Positions 1-8,447 of a stretch of DNA of 58,827 bases are shown piece by piece. The number at the start of each line of letters is the position of its first letter. Position 1 is the first letter of the stretch. This DNA is from an uncultured Dorea sp. (GTDB taxonomy: Bacteria; Bacillota; Clostridia; Lachnospirales; Lachnospiraceae). The notes under the pieces are model-generated. The model ran no database searches, had not been told where the DNA came from, and worked only from the letters and a program-made list of their open reading frames with translations. Made by a program: the position numbers and the translations under genes. The stretch is taken from contig CAJUFA010000020.1 of NCBI GenBank assembly GCA_910585725.1, positions 1 through 58,827 of the forward strand. Direction: 5' to 3'.

Positions 1-34
1 CGTGGGGTTGTTGGTTCGAGCCCAACTCGGGGAG
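1..34 (+). tRNA. tRNA 3' end (partial, probably tRNA-Asn)
   Basis: Only the 3' part is inside the window. The T arm is complete: stem 10-14 (GTTGG) pairs with 22-26 (CCAAC) around the loop TTCGAGC. It is followed by the 3' acceptor strand 27-33 and discriminator base G34. G73 is typical of Asn and Asp tRNAs, and the implied 5' acceptor TCCCCGA fits Asn better. CCA is not encoded. The anticodon lies outside the window, so the identity is inference. Confidence 0.75.
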
Positions 35-40
35 TTTGAA

Positions 41-73
41 AAAGCCCGTAAACATCAGCGTTTGCGGGTTTTC
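41..73 (+). terminator. Intrinsic terminator after the tRNA
   Basis: A hairpin of about 12 bp (43-53 with 60-70, one T-G and one G-T pair, 6-nt loop) is followed by a T-rich tail. It starts seven bases after the tRNA end and closes that transcript. Confidence 0.8.
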
Positions 74-242
74 TTTGTTTAAATGTCAAGCCTTGAAAGA
101 GACGCAATGTAGAGCACGCGGCTGTTAACCGTGGAGTTATTGTTAAAGATGTGACTTGATGATAAAAGAATATTTTGATATAGTGAAAATAGTTGTTGAG
201 GGTGAATTGTTATTGTCAGAGTTTGGAAAGGAAAAGGAGATA

Positions 243-785
243 ATGCAAAATAAATATATACAGCTTTTACCAGCAGACGTATCTTTTGCAGAGCAAGTAG
301 TTGATTACTATAAACGTAATAAAGAGTTCCTGGAAGCATTTGAACCAATACGGAATAAGGAATTTTTTACACTCGAATATCAAAAAGAGCTGTTAAGAAA
401 GGAAAGGCTTGAATATGAAGAAAAGACAGCATTTCATTTTTACATTATGCTGACAGAAGATCCTTCCCGGATTATCGGTATGATAGGATTAAACAATGTG
501 GTATGGGGAGCTTTTCATTCTGCTTTTTTGGGGTATAAATTAGATGAAAATTTTCTTAACAGAGGTTATATGTCTATGGCGGTAGAAATGTTGACAGAAT
601 ATGCTTTTGAGGAATTGCATTTGCATCGAATAGAAGCAAATGTGATGCCGAGAAATAACGCATCTTTAAGAGTTTTAGAGAAAAATCAGTTTAGGAACGA
701 AGGAATTTCAAAGTATTATCTAAATATTAACGGAGTCTGGGAAGATCATATTCATATGGTAAAGATAAATTACTCTATGCATTAA
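243..785 (+). CDS. GNAT family N-acetyltransferase (RimJ/RimL type)
   Basis: A 180-residue protein of the GNAT fold, the branch that acetylates protein N-termini (ribosomal-protein-alanine type) or small amines using acetyl-CoA in the cytoplasm. The segment around 'GYKLDENFLNRGYMSMAVE' matches the acetyl-CoA-binding motif A (Y-x-L-x5-x-x-G-Y-M). The later 'HRIEANVMPRN-ASLRVLEK' matches the conserved end of this subfamily. An in-frame ATG lies at 156, but the start at 243 is chosen because AAGGAG sits directly upstream and family similarity begins there. The gene is AT-rich compared with the rest of the window. The substrate cannot be told. Confidence 0.85.
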   Translation: MQNKYIQLLPADVSFAEQVVDYYKRNKEFLEAFEPIRNKEFFTLEYQKELLRKERLEYEEKTAFHFYIMLTEDPSRIIGMIGLNNVVWGAFHSAFLGYKLDENFLNRGYMSMAVEMLTEYAFEELHLHRIEANVMPRNNASLRVLEKNQFRNEGISKYYLNINGVWEDHIHMVKINYSMH

Positions 786-864
786 ATTACTCTTATTGGA
801 TAACCAAACAGGATGAAAAACAGGATTGCTGCAGAATAGAATTTTGGATATATGATAAGGAAAC

Positions 865-1230
865 ATGAAATATATGGTAAAAGAAAGTTTAAAAAATTTT
901 TGTAAATATAGCGCGTCAGACGAAGAATTATTTATGTATATTCGCATAAATGCCGGAGAATGGAATGAAGAATCATTTGTTAAAATGAAAAAGTTGGTTC
1001 GGGAAGTAATAAAAGATTATGAGAATGAGAAATGCTACCCTAAAATATTCATAAGGTATTTTGTCTTAAACATACCGTCCGTTATCAATATATTATCCAA
1101 TTTTAAAGGATGTACAGAGAAGGAATTGCGTAAGGGCTATACGGTAGAATCTTATTTAAGTATGATTGCTGAAAGGATAAAGGAATTGAAAAAACTTACA
1201 ATGGAGTTTCAAAATTCTTTATGGGTATAA
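865..1230 (+). CDS. Hypothetical protein, 121 residues
   Basis: Not recognised. It is a soluble, Lys/Glu-rich protein predicted to be mostly helical, with no signal peptide or membrane segment. A GGAAAC-type ribosome binding site lies just upstream of the ATG. It has low GC like the acetyltransferase gene before it, so the pair may be accessory DNA at a tRNA 3' end. No function is proposed. Confidence 0.5.
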   Translation: MKYMVKESLKNFCKYSASDEELFMYIRINAGEWNEESFVKMKKLVREVIKDYENEKCYPKIFIRYFVLNIPSVINILSNFKGCTEKELRKGYTVESYLSMIAERIKELKKLTMEFQNSLWV

Positions 1231-1276
1231 TAGCCGATAATTTTTTCCATGCAGGAGAAAGCTTTCAAGAAGACGT

Positions 1277-1310
1277 AAAAACGCCCGGACGGATATTTTC
1301 TATTCGGGCG
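1277..1310 (-). terminator. Terminator of the minus-strand ABC operon
   Basis: The 8-bp stem CGCCCGGA (1282-1289) pairs with 1303-1310. On the minus strand it is followed by five T residues (plus-strand A run 1277-1281). It lies about 120 bases beyond the last permease gene. Confidence 0.7.
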
Positions 1311-1428
1311 CATAAAATACGATATTCTCTTGAATATGCAGTTTAGGTATATAAATATCTCTGCTCTTGCAGCTGTTTTTTCTTTCCCGGTCAGGGGCAG
1401 GGGGGGGACGCATATATCTTCAAATAAT

Positions 1429-2439
1429 TTATATATGCTTTTTCTGGCGCCTGGAAATGAATAGATAGAGTAAAATCCAACTTATACAATGGGCCATGAG
1501 AATTACCATATCCTTGACTGCGGTTGCCATACCGCCATTCGCCAGATCCATAACCCCTTCAAAAGTGGCGCTGGACGGGATAAGGCAGCAAATGTATGAA
1601 AGCGCTTTGTTTTCTGCCAACGCCAGATATTTTAACAAGGGAACCGCCATAAACACAATCATAACAATTTTGATATAGACTACGCCCACCATCATCCCCT
1701 CCGAGACACGGCCGACAAAGAGACCGACCAGAGCCGCCACAAATGCCGACAATACAGTTAATGCCAACATTGCCGCCATCCCGACAGGAGAAAGCCTGAA
1801 ACAGACTGCCGTCGTAGCCATTGCAGACAGACAGCCAAACGTAAAACCGATAAAGATTTTCTGGACGACATACTGTCTGGACGTCATAGGGAGTATTTCA
1901 TTTATCAACGCAACGCCATCTTCTTTTTCAGAAATGATGTTCATTGCATTAAAGGTGCAGCCCATGAACATAGCGACGATCAGTGTCATTGCCATAAAAA
2001 TATATTGAAATCCTGCCAGCACGTCAGGCTGTTCCAAAGTCTGTATACTGACTTCGGCCGACGTTTCCCTCTGTTCATAGAGTGCCGGAAGCGTGGCTGC
2101 CGCCTGATGCCACAACGGTAATTCATCACCGGATATAATTGTTTTGATGGTTTTTCCGTCCATCTCCACACCGATTAAGTTTGTAGACGGATCTCTGATC
2201 GCCGAAAGCCATTCGTCTTTCGTCTGACAGACCGTAACATCGCCGTATCCCATAAGCCACTCCCTTGTTTCATCAGCGACCTCGCCATCAACTACACAAA
2301 AGAAATATTCGCCTAAAGAAGAAAGGTCAATGGAGCCGGCTATATTCAACGCCATAGCTACTATGACAGGCAGGAGAAACGACATGATGCAGAATTTATC
2401 TTTCCTGACGCTTTTCAGCTGATAGATCAATCCTTTCAT
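1429..2439 (-). CDS. ABC-2 type transporter permease (second subunit)
   Basis: A 336-residue membrane protein with one N-terminal membrane segment (about residues 18-36), an extracytoplasmic domain of about 120 residues, and five or six C-terminal membrane segments from about residue 145. The arrangement and the 'NIISEKEDGVALINEILPMTSRQY' loop are those of ABC-2 permeases (ABC2_membrane_3 class) that export drugs or peptides. It is the last gene of the operon: ATPase (3527-4375), permease (2442-3527), this gene, with two bases between the two permease genes. It would form a heterodimer with that permease. The substrate is unknown; the two-component system upstream suggests a cell-envelope-active compound. 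Confidence 0.85.
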   Translation of the reverse strand: MKGLIYQLKSVRKDKFCIMSFLLPVIVAMALNIAGSIDLSSLGEYFFCVVDGEVADETREWLMGYGDVTVCQTKDEWLSAIRDPSTNLIGVEMDGKTIKTIISGDELPLWHQAAATLPALYEQRETSAEVSIQTLEQPDVLAGFQYIFMAMTLIVAMFMGCTFNAMNIISEKEDGVALINEILPMTSRQYVVQKIFIGFTFGCLSAMATTAVCFRLSPVGMAAMLALTVLSAFVAALVGLFVGRVSEGMMVGVVYIKIVMIVFMAVPLLKYLALAENKALSYICCLIPSSATFEGVMDLANGGMATAVKDMVILMAHCISWILLYLFISRRQKKHI

Positions 2440-2441
2440 AA

Positions 2442-3527
2442 TCAGCCCTCCTTTCTCATCTCAATGTGAAACGCCGCTTCAACAATACCAAAAAGTAAAA
2501 TAATGACACACGCTGCACAGATATAATAAACTGGGTTTGTAACAGGCGTACCGAAAAAAGCATTTTTCAGCCCCATATAAATATGATAGAACGGATGGTA
2601 ATTGATCCAGTCCATTTTAATCGCAGTGTTGGCCGACAGGAAAACCGGTGTTGCAGTAAAAAGAGCAATCACCAGATAAGCCAGTGAAAATTGTTTAAAA
2701 TCTTTTAACAACATCGTACAGCCGAAGCCTGTGAGGGACATAATCAGGGACAAGATCCCTGTCTGTATCAATATAGCAGGCAAAACGCCTCCTGCTTCTA
2801 TAAATCCGACATTGAACAGAGTCATCAAAGCCGCAAAAACTAAATCTGTAAGCAGAAAAAGAAAGACTTTGGAAAATACAAACAGGCTCTTTCTTAGGGG
2901 TATAATTGCATGGACACGTATTACTCCCATTTGTTTTTCTTTAAACAGCGCCGATGCAATTCCTAAAAATCCTACGGCAACAATCTCAATAAACAGAAGT
3001 TCACAGGTGATCTCTCTGCGCTGTTTCATTTCCGGGGTATTGTCCCCCACAGTTTCCGGCGTATATTTGCTGCCAGAATGCAGAAGTGAGAACGCATAGT
3101 CTGCTCTGTGCCGGTCAACTTTTTCTGTTCCTGCATAAAGTACAATACTGGGCTTACCGCCCTTTATGCGGATTCCGACACCGCCGCTTGTATCCCTGGC
3201 AAGCGCCTTATCCAGTTCTTCCCCGGACGCTGCCGAACGGATAAGCGGCGACGCCTGGGTATATGTTCCAGCCGGATCATAGAGATATACATTGTAGATA
3301 TTGGCATTAACTCCCATGAAATTCAGATAGCCAAAGTTAATAAATAATGTATAGAGTAAAAGTGAGCCAAGCGCTACAAGGAAAAATTTGCCTGAAGCCA
3401 TCATCCTGAAGTCTTTTTTTAATAGAGAAGAAAGGCTGTTCCGGCTTGACTGCGTCTCGCCGGTCTTTTTTGTCAAACAGTGATTAATGCCGGTATGATC
3501 GCTGTTTTCCTCCTTATTATTCCACAT
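2442..3527 (-). CDS. ABC-2 type transporter permease (first subunit)
   Basis: A 361-residue protein. About 45 hydrophilic residues precede the first membrane segment (about 48-68). An extracytoplasmic domain (about 70-185) and five or six membrane segments follow. The cytoplasmic loop 'FKEKQMGVIRVHAIIPLRKS' matches the ABC-2 permease coupling region. Its start codon overlaps the end of the ATPase gene by one base, so translation is probably coupled. The domain order matches the next gene, supporting a two-permease exporter. Confidence 0.85.
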   Translation of the reverse strand: MWNNKEENSDHTGINHCLTKKTGETQSSRNSLSSLLKKDFRMMASGKFFLVALGSLLLYTLFINFGYLNFMGVNANIYNVYLYDPAGTYTQASPLIRSAASGEELDKALARDTSGGVGIRIKGGKPSIVLYAGTEKVDRHRADYAFSLLHSGSKYTPETVGDNTPEMKQRREITCELLFIEIVAVGFLGIASALFKEKQMGVIRVHAIIPLRKSLFVFSKVFLFLLTDLVFAALMTLFNVGFIEAGGVLPAILIQTGILSLIMSLTGFGCTMLLKDFKQFSLAYLVIALFTATPVFLSANTAIKMDWINYHPFYHIYMGLKNAFFGTPVTNPVYYICAACVIILLFGIVEAAFHIEMRKEG

Positions 3528-4375
3528 TAGGACAGCCTCCTTCCCGCATACCGGATAAAGATATCCTCCAGCGTCGGCTCCTGAGAGTGAATACTGATCA
3601 GCTCGTCATATGGAAAAGGAATACCTGATTTTAGCTCCGACGCCTCCGTCGTTCGTTCTTCCCTTCTGCCCTGATACAGGTAATCTACAGCAATACTGTG
3701 GCTGCTATTCTGTTCTTTCAGATTTCTCGGCGTATCAATTGCAACAATATTCCCATTAGAGATAAAAGCTACTCTGTCACAAAGCAGATCGGCATCCAGC
3801 ATATTGTGGGTTGTTATAAATACCGTTGTTCCTTTTCGACGCTCATTTTCAATGATCCTGCGGAAGAGGACGGCCCCGGTAGGATCAAGGCCGCTGGTCG
3901 GCTCGTCCAGAAACAGGAGTTTCGGGTTGCTGATCAAAGCCCTAGCCATACTGACACGCTGGCGCATCCCTTTAGAGTAAGAAGAGACCGGTTTTCTTAA
4001 GAAATCCCTCTTAAATTCCAGTTCGTCAAGCACTTCCCGGGCATCCCGCAGCTGTTCTTTGGGATAGAATGAGGAGAAGTAACGCAGGTTGTCAAGAGCG
4101 CTTAAATTAGCATACAGATAGGGAAACTCAAACAGGACGCCAATTTTCTGGAAAAATTCCTGCGTATGTACTTCCCTTAAATCTTTTCCGAACAGGGACG
4201 CCATACCGCCATGGCCTTTCAGGATGCCTGTCAGTATCTTCTGGGTTGTAGACTTCCCGGAGCCGTTTGGCCCCAGGAATCCAAAAATTTCCCCATCCTC
4301 CACGGAGAAGTTCAGACCGTGTAACGCCTGTTTTTCTTTTCCATAAGAAAAAGTCAGATTTCTTACTTCAATCAT
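3527..4375 (-). CDS. ABC transporter ATP-binding protein (BcrA-like)
   Basis: A 282-residue ATPase that powers the two adjacent permeases. Walker A 'GPNGSGKST' (about residues 36-44), the signature 'SYSKGMRQR' and Walker B 'LLFLDEPTSGLDP' are intact, followed by the H-loop histidine in 'FITTHNM'. The C-terminal extension ending in 'EPTLEDIFIRYAG' is typical of CcmA/BcrA-type exporters. The start ATG overlaps the stop of the 50-residue gene upstream as ATGA. A promoter with direct repeats precedes that small gene, so the ABC genes have their own promoter rather than depending on the kinase operon. Confidence 0.93.
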   Translation of the reverse strand: MIEVRNLTFSYGKEKQALHGLNFSVEDGEIFGFLGPNGSGKSTTQKILTGILKGHGGMASLFGKDLREVHTQEFFQKIGVLFEFPYLYANLSALDNLRYFSSFYPKEQLRDAREVLDELEFKRDFLRKPVSSYSKGMRQRVSMARALISNPKLLFLDEPTSGLDPTGAVLFRRIIENERRKGTTVFITTHNMLDADLLCDRVAFISNGNIVAIDTPRNLKEQNSSHSIAVDYLYQGRREERTTEASELKSGIPFPYDELISIHSQEPTLEDIFIRYAGRRLS

Positions 4376-4524
4376 TCATCATCCCCCCATTTCCCAGGCC
4401 GTCCATTTTTCTTATCCTGTTCCCGCCTGCTCCACCATTTCATAAACTTTACCTTGAACGGGAGAGAGAGGATAATCGCCGCTGCAATTACAAGCCGCCA
4501 GTACCATTCCAAATTTGAAAACAA
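4372..4524 (-). CDS. Small single-span membrane protein, TTG start
   Basis: A 50-residue reading frame beginning with TTG (plus-strand CAA 4522-4524), with a perfect AAGGAGG (4533-4539) eight bases upstream. Its TGA overlaps the ATPase ATG as ATGA. After a short aromatic N-terminus the peptide has one membrane segment (about residues 10-23, LVIAAAIILSLPF) and then a strongly basic, Trp-rich cytoplasmic tail. The Shine-Dalgarno, the coupling and the operon promoter immediately upstream all argue that it is translated. Function unknown; it could be a transporter subunit, a sensor partner or a leader peptide. Confidence 0.7.
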   Translation of the reverse strand: MFSNLEWYWRLVIAAAIILSLPFKVKFMKWWSRREQDKKNGRPGKWGDDE

Positions 4525-4574
4525 AATCGCCGCCTCCTTATTTTAAGGAAAGTTTCTTTCCTGTTGATGGGGTA

Positions 4575-4628
4575 AGAATAAAAAAGCGCGTTGAAGTCCG
4601 TGTGAAATCGGTGTGAAGTTGGTGTGAA
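4575..4628 (-). promoter_or_regulatory. ABC-operon promoter with 11-bp direct-repeat operator
   Basis: On the minus strand the pentamer TTCAC occurs three times at exact 11-bp spacing (plus-strand GTGAA at 4602, 4613 and 4624). A degenerate fourth copy, TTCAA, sits one period further (4591-4595). A -10 like TATTCT (4575-4580) follows 10 bases later, so the repeats occupy the -35 region. This is the usual operator form of OmpR-family regulators such as SpaR, and the adjacent response regulator (5763-6431) is the likely ligand. Confidence 0.65.
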
Positions 4629-4643
4629 ATCTTTTTATACAAG

Positions 4644-4682
4644 AAAAAGCCTCCGTTTCTTTTCAGAAACAGAAGCCTTTTT
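4644..4682 (-). terminator. Terminator between kinase gene and ABC operon
   Basis: Arms 4644-4659 and 4666-4682 form a hairpin of about 16 bp with A runs and T runs on both sides, so it can act in either direction. It ends the regulator/kinase transcript before the ABC promoter. Confidence 0.8.
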
Positions 4683-4689
4683 AAACGGT

Positions 4690-5766
4690 TTATTTTATAG
4701 AAGGAATAGAAAAATAGAACGTCACGCCGTCCTGTTGATTTAAAGCGCCATACGTTAAATGCTGCATGGAAAGGATTTGCGCCACAATCGCCAGCCCTAA
4801 CCCTGATCCACTGTATTTTGTATTTTTATCGCGATAAAATTTCGTCCAGATTTTTGAAAGATTTTCCTGCGGAATAGGAGGTCCCTGATTATAGACGGAA
4901 AAATCCAGCATACCGTCCCGTTCTGTTAGCGAAAGTTTCAAAATACCGCCAGGCCGGACATTTCGCTTTGCATTGACGATCAGATTGTTCAGCGCCTGCT
5001 CCATCCTGTTCTTATCGGTATTGACATAGACAGGCAGTTCCGGCAATTCATATTGCAGATTAAAATCAGCATCCGGGGTATCAATCAGTAATCGACCGGC
5101 GACGGTTTCCAGAAATTCAACAAATTCAAAGCGTTCTGGGTGAAGCCCGGAGGCTCCGTTTTCCAGTGCAGATAAGTCAAGCAGAGTGGTAATCAGGCTG
5201 CTCATGCGTTCCGTTTCTTTTATAATGACTTCATAATAATTCTGCCTTTTTATTTCATCTGTTTCATCCTGCAATCCTTCCGTATAAGCCCGGATCACTC
5301 CCAGGGGCGTTTTCATTTCGTGGGAAAGGTTGTCTATCAGTTCTTTGCGCTCAGAGAGCAGACGTTTTTTTTGTTCCACATCCTGCTCCAGCTTATTGTT
5401 GACATGTTCCAACGTCTCGAATGCCTTCTGCAGATTTTGAGCCATGATATTCAGACTATGGGAAAGTTCCCCAAACTCATCGTGTCCTGAAACATCGCAC
5501 AGATGTGAGAAATCCAAATCTGCCATCCGGCCGGCGGCTTTATTCAGTTCAGACACGGGCTTTGAAATAAACTGAGCCATCCATAGATCAATCGCACAGA
5601 TTAAGACGACAACAAATATCAGCCAGAGCATAAGAGAAACATCGGCGCTTAACGGCAGCCTTGTAGAAAACACATAAGATAGCACAAGAATAACGCCCAT
5701 CAGTTTAGAGGCCAGCAGTATTTTTTTCCTAATGGTAAAAACATTCATCTGTTCACTTATTTTCAT
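4690..5766 (-). CDS. Sensor histidine kinase, short extracellular loop
   Basis: A 358-residue kinase. Two membrane segments (about 15-34 and 45-66) are separated by only about 11 residues, so there is no real extracellular sensor domain; this resembles intramembrane-sensing kinases of envelope-stress systems. A HAMP domain (about 67-120), HisKA with phospho-accepting His149 in 'NLSHEMKTPLG', and HATPase_c with 'GSGLGLAIV' follow. The start overlaps the regulator stop by four bases. It probably phosphorylates the upstream regulator and controls the ABC exporter downstream. The signal is unknown; antimicrobial-peptide sensing is inference. Confidence 0.9.
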   Translation of the reverse strand: MKISEQMNVFTIRKKILLASKLMGVILVLSYVFSTRLPLSADVSLMLWLIFVVVLICAIDLWMAQFISKPVSELNKAAGRMADLDFSHLCDVSGHDEFGELSHSLNIMAQNLQKAFETLEHVNNKLEQDVEQKKRLLSERKELIDNLSHEMKTPLGVIRAYTEGLQDETDEIKRQNYYEVIIKETERMSSLITTLLDLSALENGASGLHPERFEFVEFLETVAGRLLIDTPDADFNLQYELPELPVYVNTDKNRMEQALNNLIVNAKRNVRPGGILKLSLTERDGMLDFSVYNQGPPIPQENLSKIWTKFYRDKNTKYSGSGLGLAIVAQILSMQHLTYGALNQQDGVTFYFSIPSIK

Positions 5767-6431
5767 GCTGTCACCTCAAATTTGTAGCCAGACCGGATAA
5801 GTGTAACGATATGCCTGCCTTCGTCGCCCAATTTCTGACGGAGAGTTTTAATATGCGTATCTACGGTTCTGGTCGTTCCCTCAAAATCATATCCCCATAT
5901 CCGGTTAAGTAACTGTTCACGGCTGAAAATCTGGCATGGATTTGACATAAAAAAGTGAAGCAGCTCATATTCCTTGTAGGTCAGCGTGATTTCTTTTCCA
6001 TCCAGAAAAACTTTATGCGAGGCTGTAAGGATTGAGATTTTTCCGGCGTTTATAGTATCTGCCGGAAGGGCGGAGGAACGGCGCAACAAGGCGTTTGCCT
6101 TTGCCAGCAGCACTTTGGGACTAAATGGTTTTGTCATGTAATCATCCGCGCCCAAATCATAACCTTTTAATTTATCGTCCTCATTACTTTTGGCCGTTAA
6201 TATGATAATAGGTATACTGCTCATTTCTCTTGCCATCTTACAGACGGAAAATCCATCGAGATGGGGCATCATAATATCCAGTATCATCAAATCTACAGGA
6301 GTATTTTTCAACGCCAGCAACGCGTCCATGCCGTCGTCTGCCGTAAAACAAGTATGACCACCTCGCCGCATATATTCAGCGATAATTTCCTGCATGTTCT
6401 TTTCGTCTTCGACAATTAGAATTTTTGCCAT
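5763..6431 (-). CDS. OmpR-family response regulator
   Basis: A 222-residue regulator with an N-terminal receiver (phospho-acceptor Asp52 in 'MILDIMMP', switch Thr in 'LTAKS', conserved Lys in 'MTKPFSP') and a C-terminal winged helix ('YKEYELLHFF', 'TRTVDTHIKTLRQKLG', 'SGYKFE'). It is the first gene of the regulator-kinase pair and is VanR/BcrR-like in organisation. Its likely target is the 11-bp repeat array at 4591-4628. The start has only a weak GGGAA ribosome binding site. Confidence 0.93.
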   Translation of the reverse strand: MAKILIVEDEKNMQEIIAEYMRRGGHTCFTADDGMDALLALKNTPVDLMILDIMMPHLDGFSVCKMAREMSSIPIIILTAKSNEDDKLKGYDLGADDYMTKPFSPKVLLAKANALLRRSSALPADTINAGKISILTASHKVFLDGKEITLTYKEYELLHFFMSNPCQIFSREQLLNRIWGYDFEGTTRTVDTHIKTLRQKLGDEGRHIVTLIRSGYKFEVTA

Positions 6432-6606
6432 AGTATGATTCCCTTTTCATTATCTTTCATTGTGACGGTTCGTCAATCTTTCTTTTTCATATATATAATC
6501 TTAATACTGTATTCAATGTATTTTATTATATTTCTTTTATATGTGGAATACAAGGTGAGAAATGTATATAATATATAATATAATTTAAATTAAAATTGTA
6601 AATTAG

Positions 6607-6635
6607 TTGTAATGTATAAAGTAGTATGGTATAAT
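6607..6635 (+). promoter_or_regulatory. Sigma-A promoter of the RelA/SpoT cassette
   Basis: TTGTAA (6607-6612), a 17-bp spacer and a perfect TATAAT (6630-6635). The leader from about 6642 to 6738 contains a small inverted repeat (TGGTAT/ATACCA near 6682-6700) that could be an operator. Confidence 0.65.
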
Positions 6636-6738
6636 TCCCCTTAATAAAAAAGAAAAAGTTGTTGATAATATATATATGATGTGGTATGGTGTTATACCAT
6701 TGTATAGAAAACGCATTGGAATTAAAGAGGTGATATGT

Positions 6739-6918
6739 ATGACTGAAACAAAGGTTGTAATGGATTGTTTTATGGAAAGATTGGGTAACGATGGGTTTGA
6801 GAAGGAGAATCAACCAAACAATGGTCCGGAAATCAGTTTGGATTTTATTGACGAGCAATTACAGTCATACTCTAAACTCTTAAAGTCAGGTATTGTAGAA
6901 GCGGCGTTGGGCAAGTAA
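6739..6918 (+). CDS. Small acidic protein before the RelA/SpoT gene
   Basis: A 59-residue protein, acidic and probably helical in its C-terminal half, with no recognised domain. An AGAGGTGAT ribosome binding site decides the start at 6739 over an in-frame ATG at 6676. It ends 13 bases before the RelA/SpoT-domain gene and shares its promoter. Position and size would fit an antitoxin or a regulatory partner, but nothing in the sequence proves it. Confidence 0.5.
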   Translation: MTETKVVMDCFMERLGNDGFEKENQPNNGPEISLDFIDEQLQSYSKLLKSGIVEAALGK

Positions 6919-6931
6919 GAGGTGGAAGTTT

Positions 6932-7825
6932 ATGCTGAGTACGAAAAGAGAGCAGGCTGATTTTTGTACAGAGTTTAATATATCGGATGAAAAGTTCAGA
7001 AACTCTCGGATGACGTGGGCGGAGTTGGATCAAATTGCAGAAGACTTTGAACGTAAAAGGAATGAACATCAAAACACTGTAAAGCAGTATGCGGAGGCAT
7101 TACAGAAGTGTTTAGGTGTTCATTCTTTAAGTTATAGAGTGAAAGATACAAAGCATTTGATTGAAAAGATTATTCGTAAAAATCCCGAATATTTGGATGC
7201 AGGAAACGCTCTATCCCTTAATAATTATGAGCAGGAAATTACAGATTTGATGGGGATTCGTATTTTGCTCTTGTTTAAAGAGGACTGGCTCAATATTCAT
7301 AATTATCTTATGGAAAGGTATAAGACGGTATTGTTAGAGGAGCCGTTCGCATATGTACGGGAAGGCGACGATACTCATTTATATGAGAATAAGGTTAAAA
7401 TAAAGAAAGAAAAACCCTATAGATCAGTTCATTATGTAATTAAGTCGGATAAAGGATTGGCAATTGAAATACAAGTTCGTACTTTATATGAAGAGGCATG
7501 GAGTGAGATTGATCATAAATTACGTTATCCGTATAATTTAGCAAACGAAATGTTAAACAATTATATAAATATTATGAATCGTCTCACTGGAATGGGTGAT
7601 GAGATGGGAAGTTTTATCCATAACTATATTAAAAACTTTCAAGAAAGTTTATACGCCGGCGTTACAGATGACAATGAAGTATATCAATTTATTTTACACG
7701 AGATTGAAAAGTGTGATAATGAAGAAGTGAAACAAGCTATAGTGGATAAAATTAAACAGGCTGAAAACTATCATGAAATGAAAAAGATGACGGATTTATT
7801 AAAAGACGTTTTGCAATATAAGTAG
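6932..7825 (+). CDS. RelA/SpoT-domain nucleotide pyrophosphokinase
   Basis: A 297-residue stand-alone synthetase-domain protein (PF04607) with no hydrolase HD, TGS or ACT domain. The family would transfer pyrophosphate from ATP to a guanosine or adenosine nucleotide, or to tRNA in toxic members. Visible motifs: 'YRVK' (68-71), 'DLMGIR' with Asp105 and Arg110, the G-loop-like 'YRSVH' (163-167), and 'EIQVRT' with Glu179 followed by 'EEAWSEIDHKLRY'. The metal-binding Asp and Glu and the tyrosine of the G-loop are present, so it should be active. The C-terminal 90 residues are helical and unassigned. The AT-rich setting between two unknown genes resembles a toxin or defence cassette more than a housekeeping alarmone enzyme. 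Confidence 0.85.
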   Translation: MLSTKREQADFCTEFNISDEKFRNSRMTWAELDQIAEDFERKRNEHQNTVKQYAEALQKCLGVHSLSYRVKDTKHLIEKIIRKNPEYLDAGNALSLNNYEQEITDLMGIRILLLFKEDWLNIHNYLMERYKTVLLEEPFAYVREGDDTHLYENKVKIKKEKPYRSVHYVIKSDKGLAIEIQVRTLYEEAWSEIDHKLRYPYNLANEMLNNYINIMNRLTGMGDEMGSFIHNYIKNFQESLYAGVTDDNEVYQFILHEIEKCDNEEVKQAIVDKIKQAENYHEMKKMTDLLKDVLQYK

Positions 7826-7838
7826 TAGGAGAGTTACG

Positions 7839-8369
7839 ATGGATAAGGAACGAGTGAAGGAACTAAAAGAAGAGTTAAATGAATCTTTTTCAGATGCATA
7901 CATACGTAATGCGGGAACTCTTATTCATAAACTGGCGGAGCAATTTTATAAGGAAAACAACCTGCAAGGAAAAATTTACTTTAACGATGACATTTTTAGT
8001 TATTGCTTAATTGATATTTTGGTTGATTTGGCACGATTAAAACATTTTCATGATATCAGCCGGGTAAATTATGTTAAGTTTATCGCGTATACTGCTTCAT
8101 GGTGCCTGAAGAGAAAACCGTTTCAAATTATAGAAGGTTGTGAGGAAGAGTATATATATATCAATGAGAGGTTTGCTTTGACGCTGCTGTTACAGGCTGG
8201 CGATTGCTATGATGAGAATGTGAATTATTACGAGGAAGACCGGAAAGATCTTGTCAAGGGGATCGGACAGATTTATTATCATCTCAAATATAGAAATACT
8301 AACCCTCAGACATTAGAGCTATTCTTGATAGGTTTAGAAAATGGAAGGAAAATTTATACTGTGAAATAA
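7839..8369 (+). CDS. Hypothetical protein in RelA/SpoT cassette
   Basis: A 176-residue soluble protein, not recognised. It begins 13 bases after the synthetase gene behind a GGAGAG ribosome binding site, so it is in the same operon. The predicted secondary structure is mainly helical, with no membrane segment and no obvious catalytic motif. It may be the antitoxin or effector partner of the synthetase. This rests only on operon position. Confidence 0.6.
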   Translation: MDKERVKELKEELNESFSDAYIRNAGTLIHKLAEQFYKENNLQGKIYFNDDIFSYCLIDILVDLARLKHFHDISRVNYVKFIAYTASWCLKRKPFQIIEGCEEEYIYINERFALTLLLQAGDCYDENVNYYEEDRKDLVKGIGQIYYHLKYRNTNPQTLELFLIGLENGRKIYTVK

Positions 8370-8447
8370 GGGGATTGGAGATAAGCGGTCTTGAATAGAC
8401 CGGAAGATGGAATATAGCTAATTGAAGGATGAAATATGCTTTACATA

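Noticed and set aside
156..242. N-terminal extension of the acetyltransferase
   Set aside because: Family similarity and a good AAGGAG place the start at 243; the extension has no recognisable similarity.
4591..4628. Short direct repeats considered as a CRISPR array
   Set aside because: Repeats are 5-7 bases with an 11-bp period and no unique spacers; they fit response-regulator half-sites. No CRISPR array or cas gene was seen anywhere in the window.
6739..8369. RelA/SpoT cassette considered as a prophage or integrative element
   Set aside because: No integrase, transposase or flanking att-like repeat was found; only low GC supports transfer.
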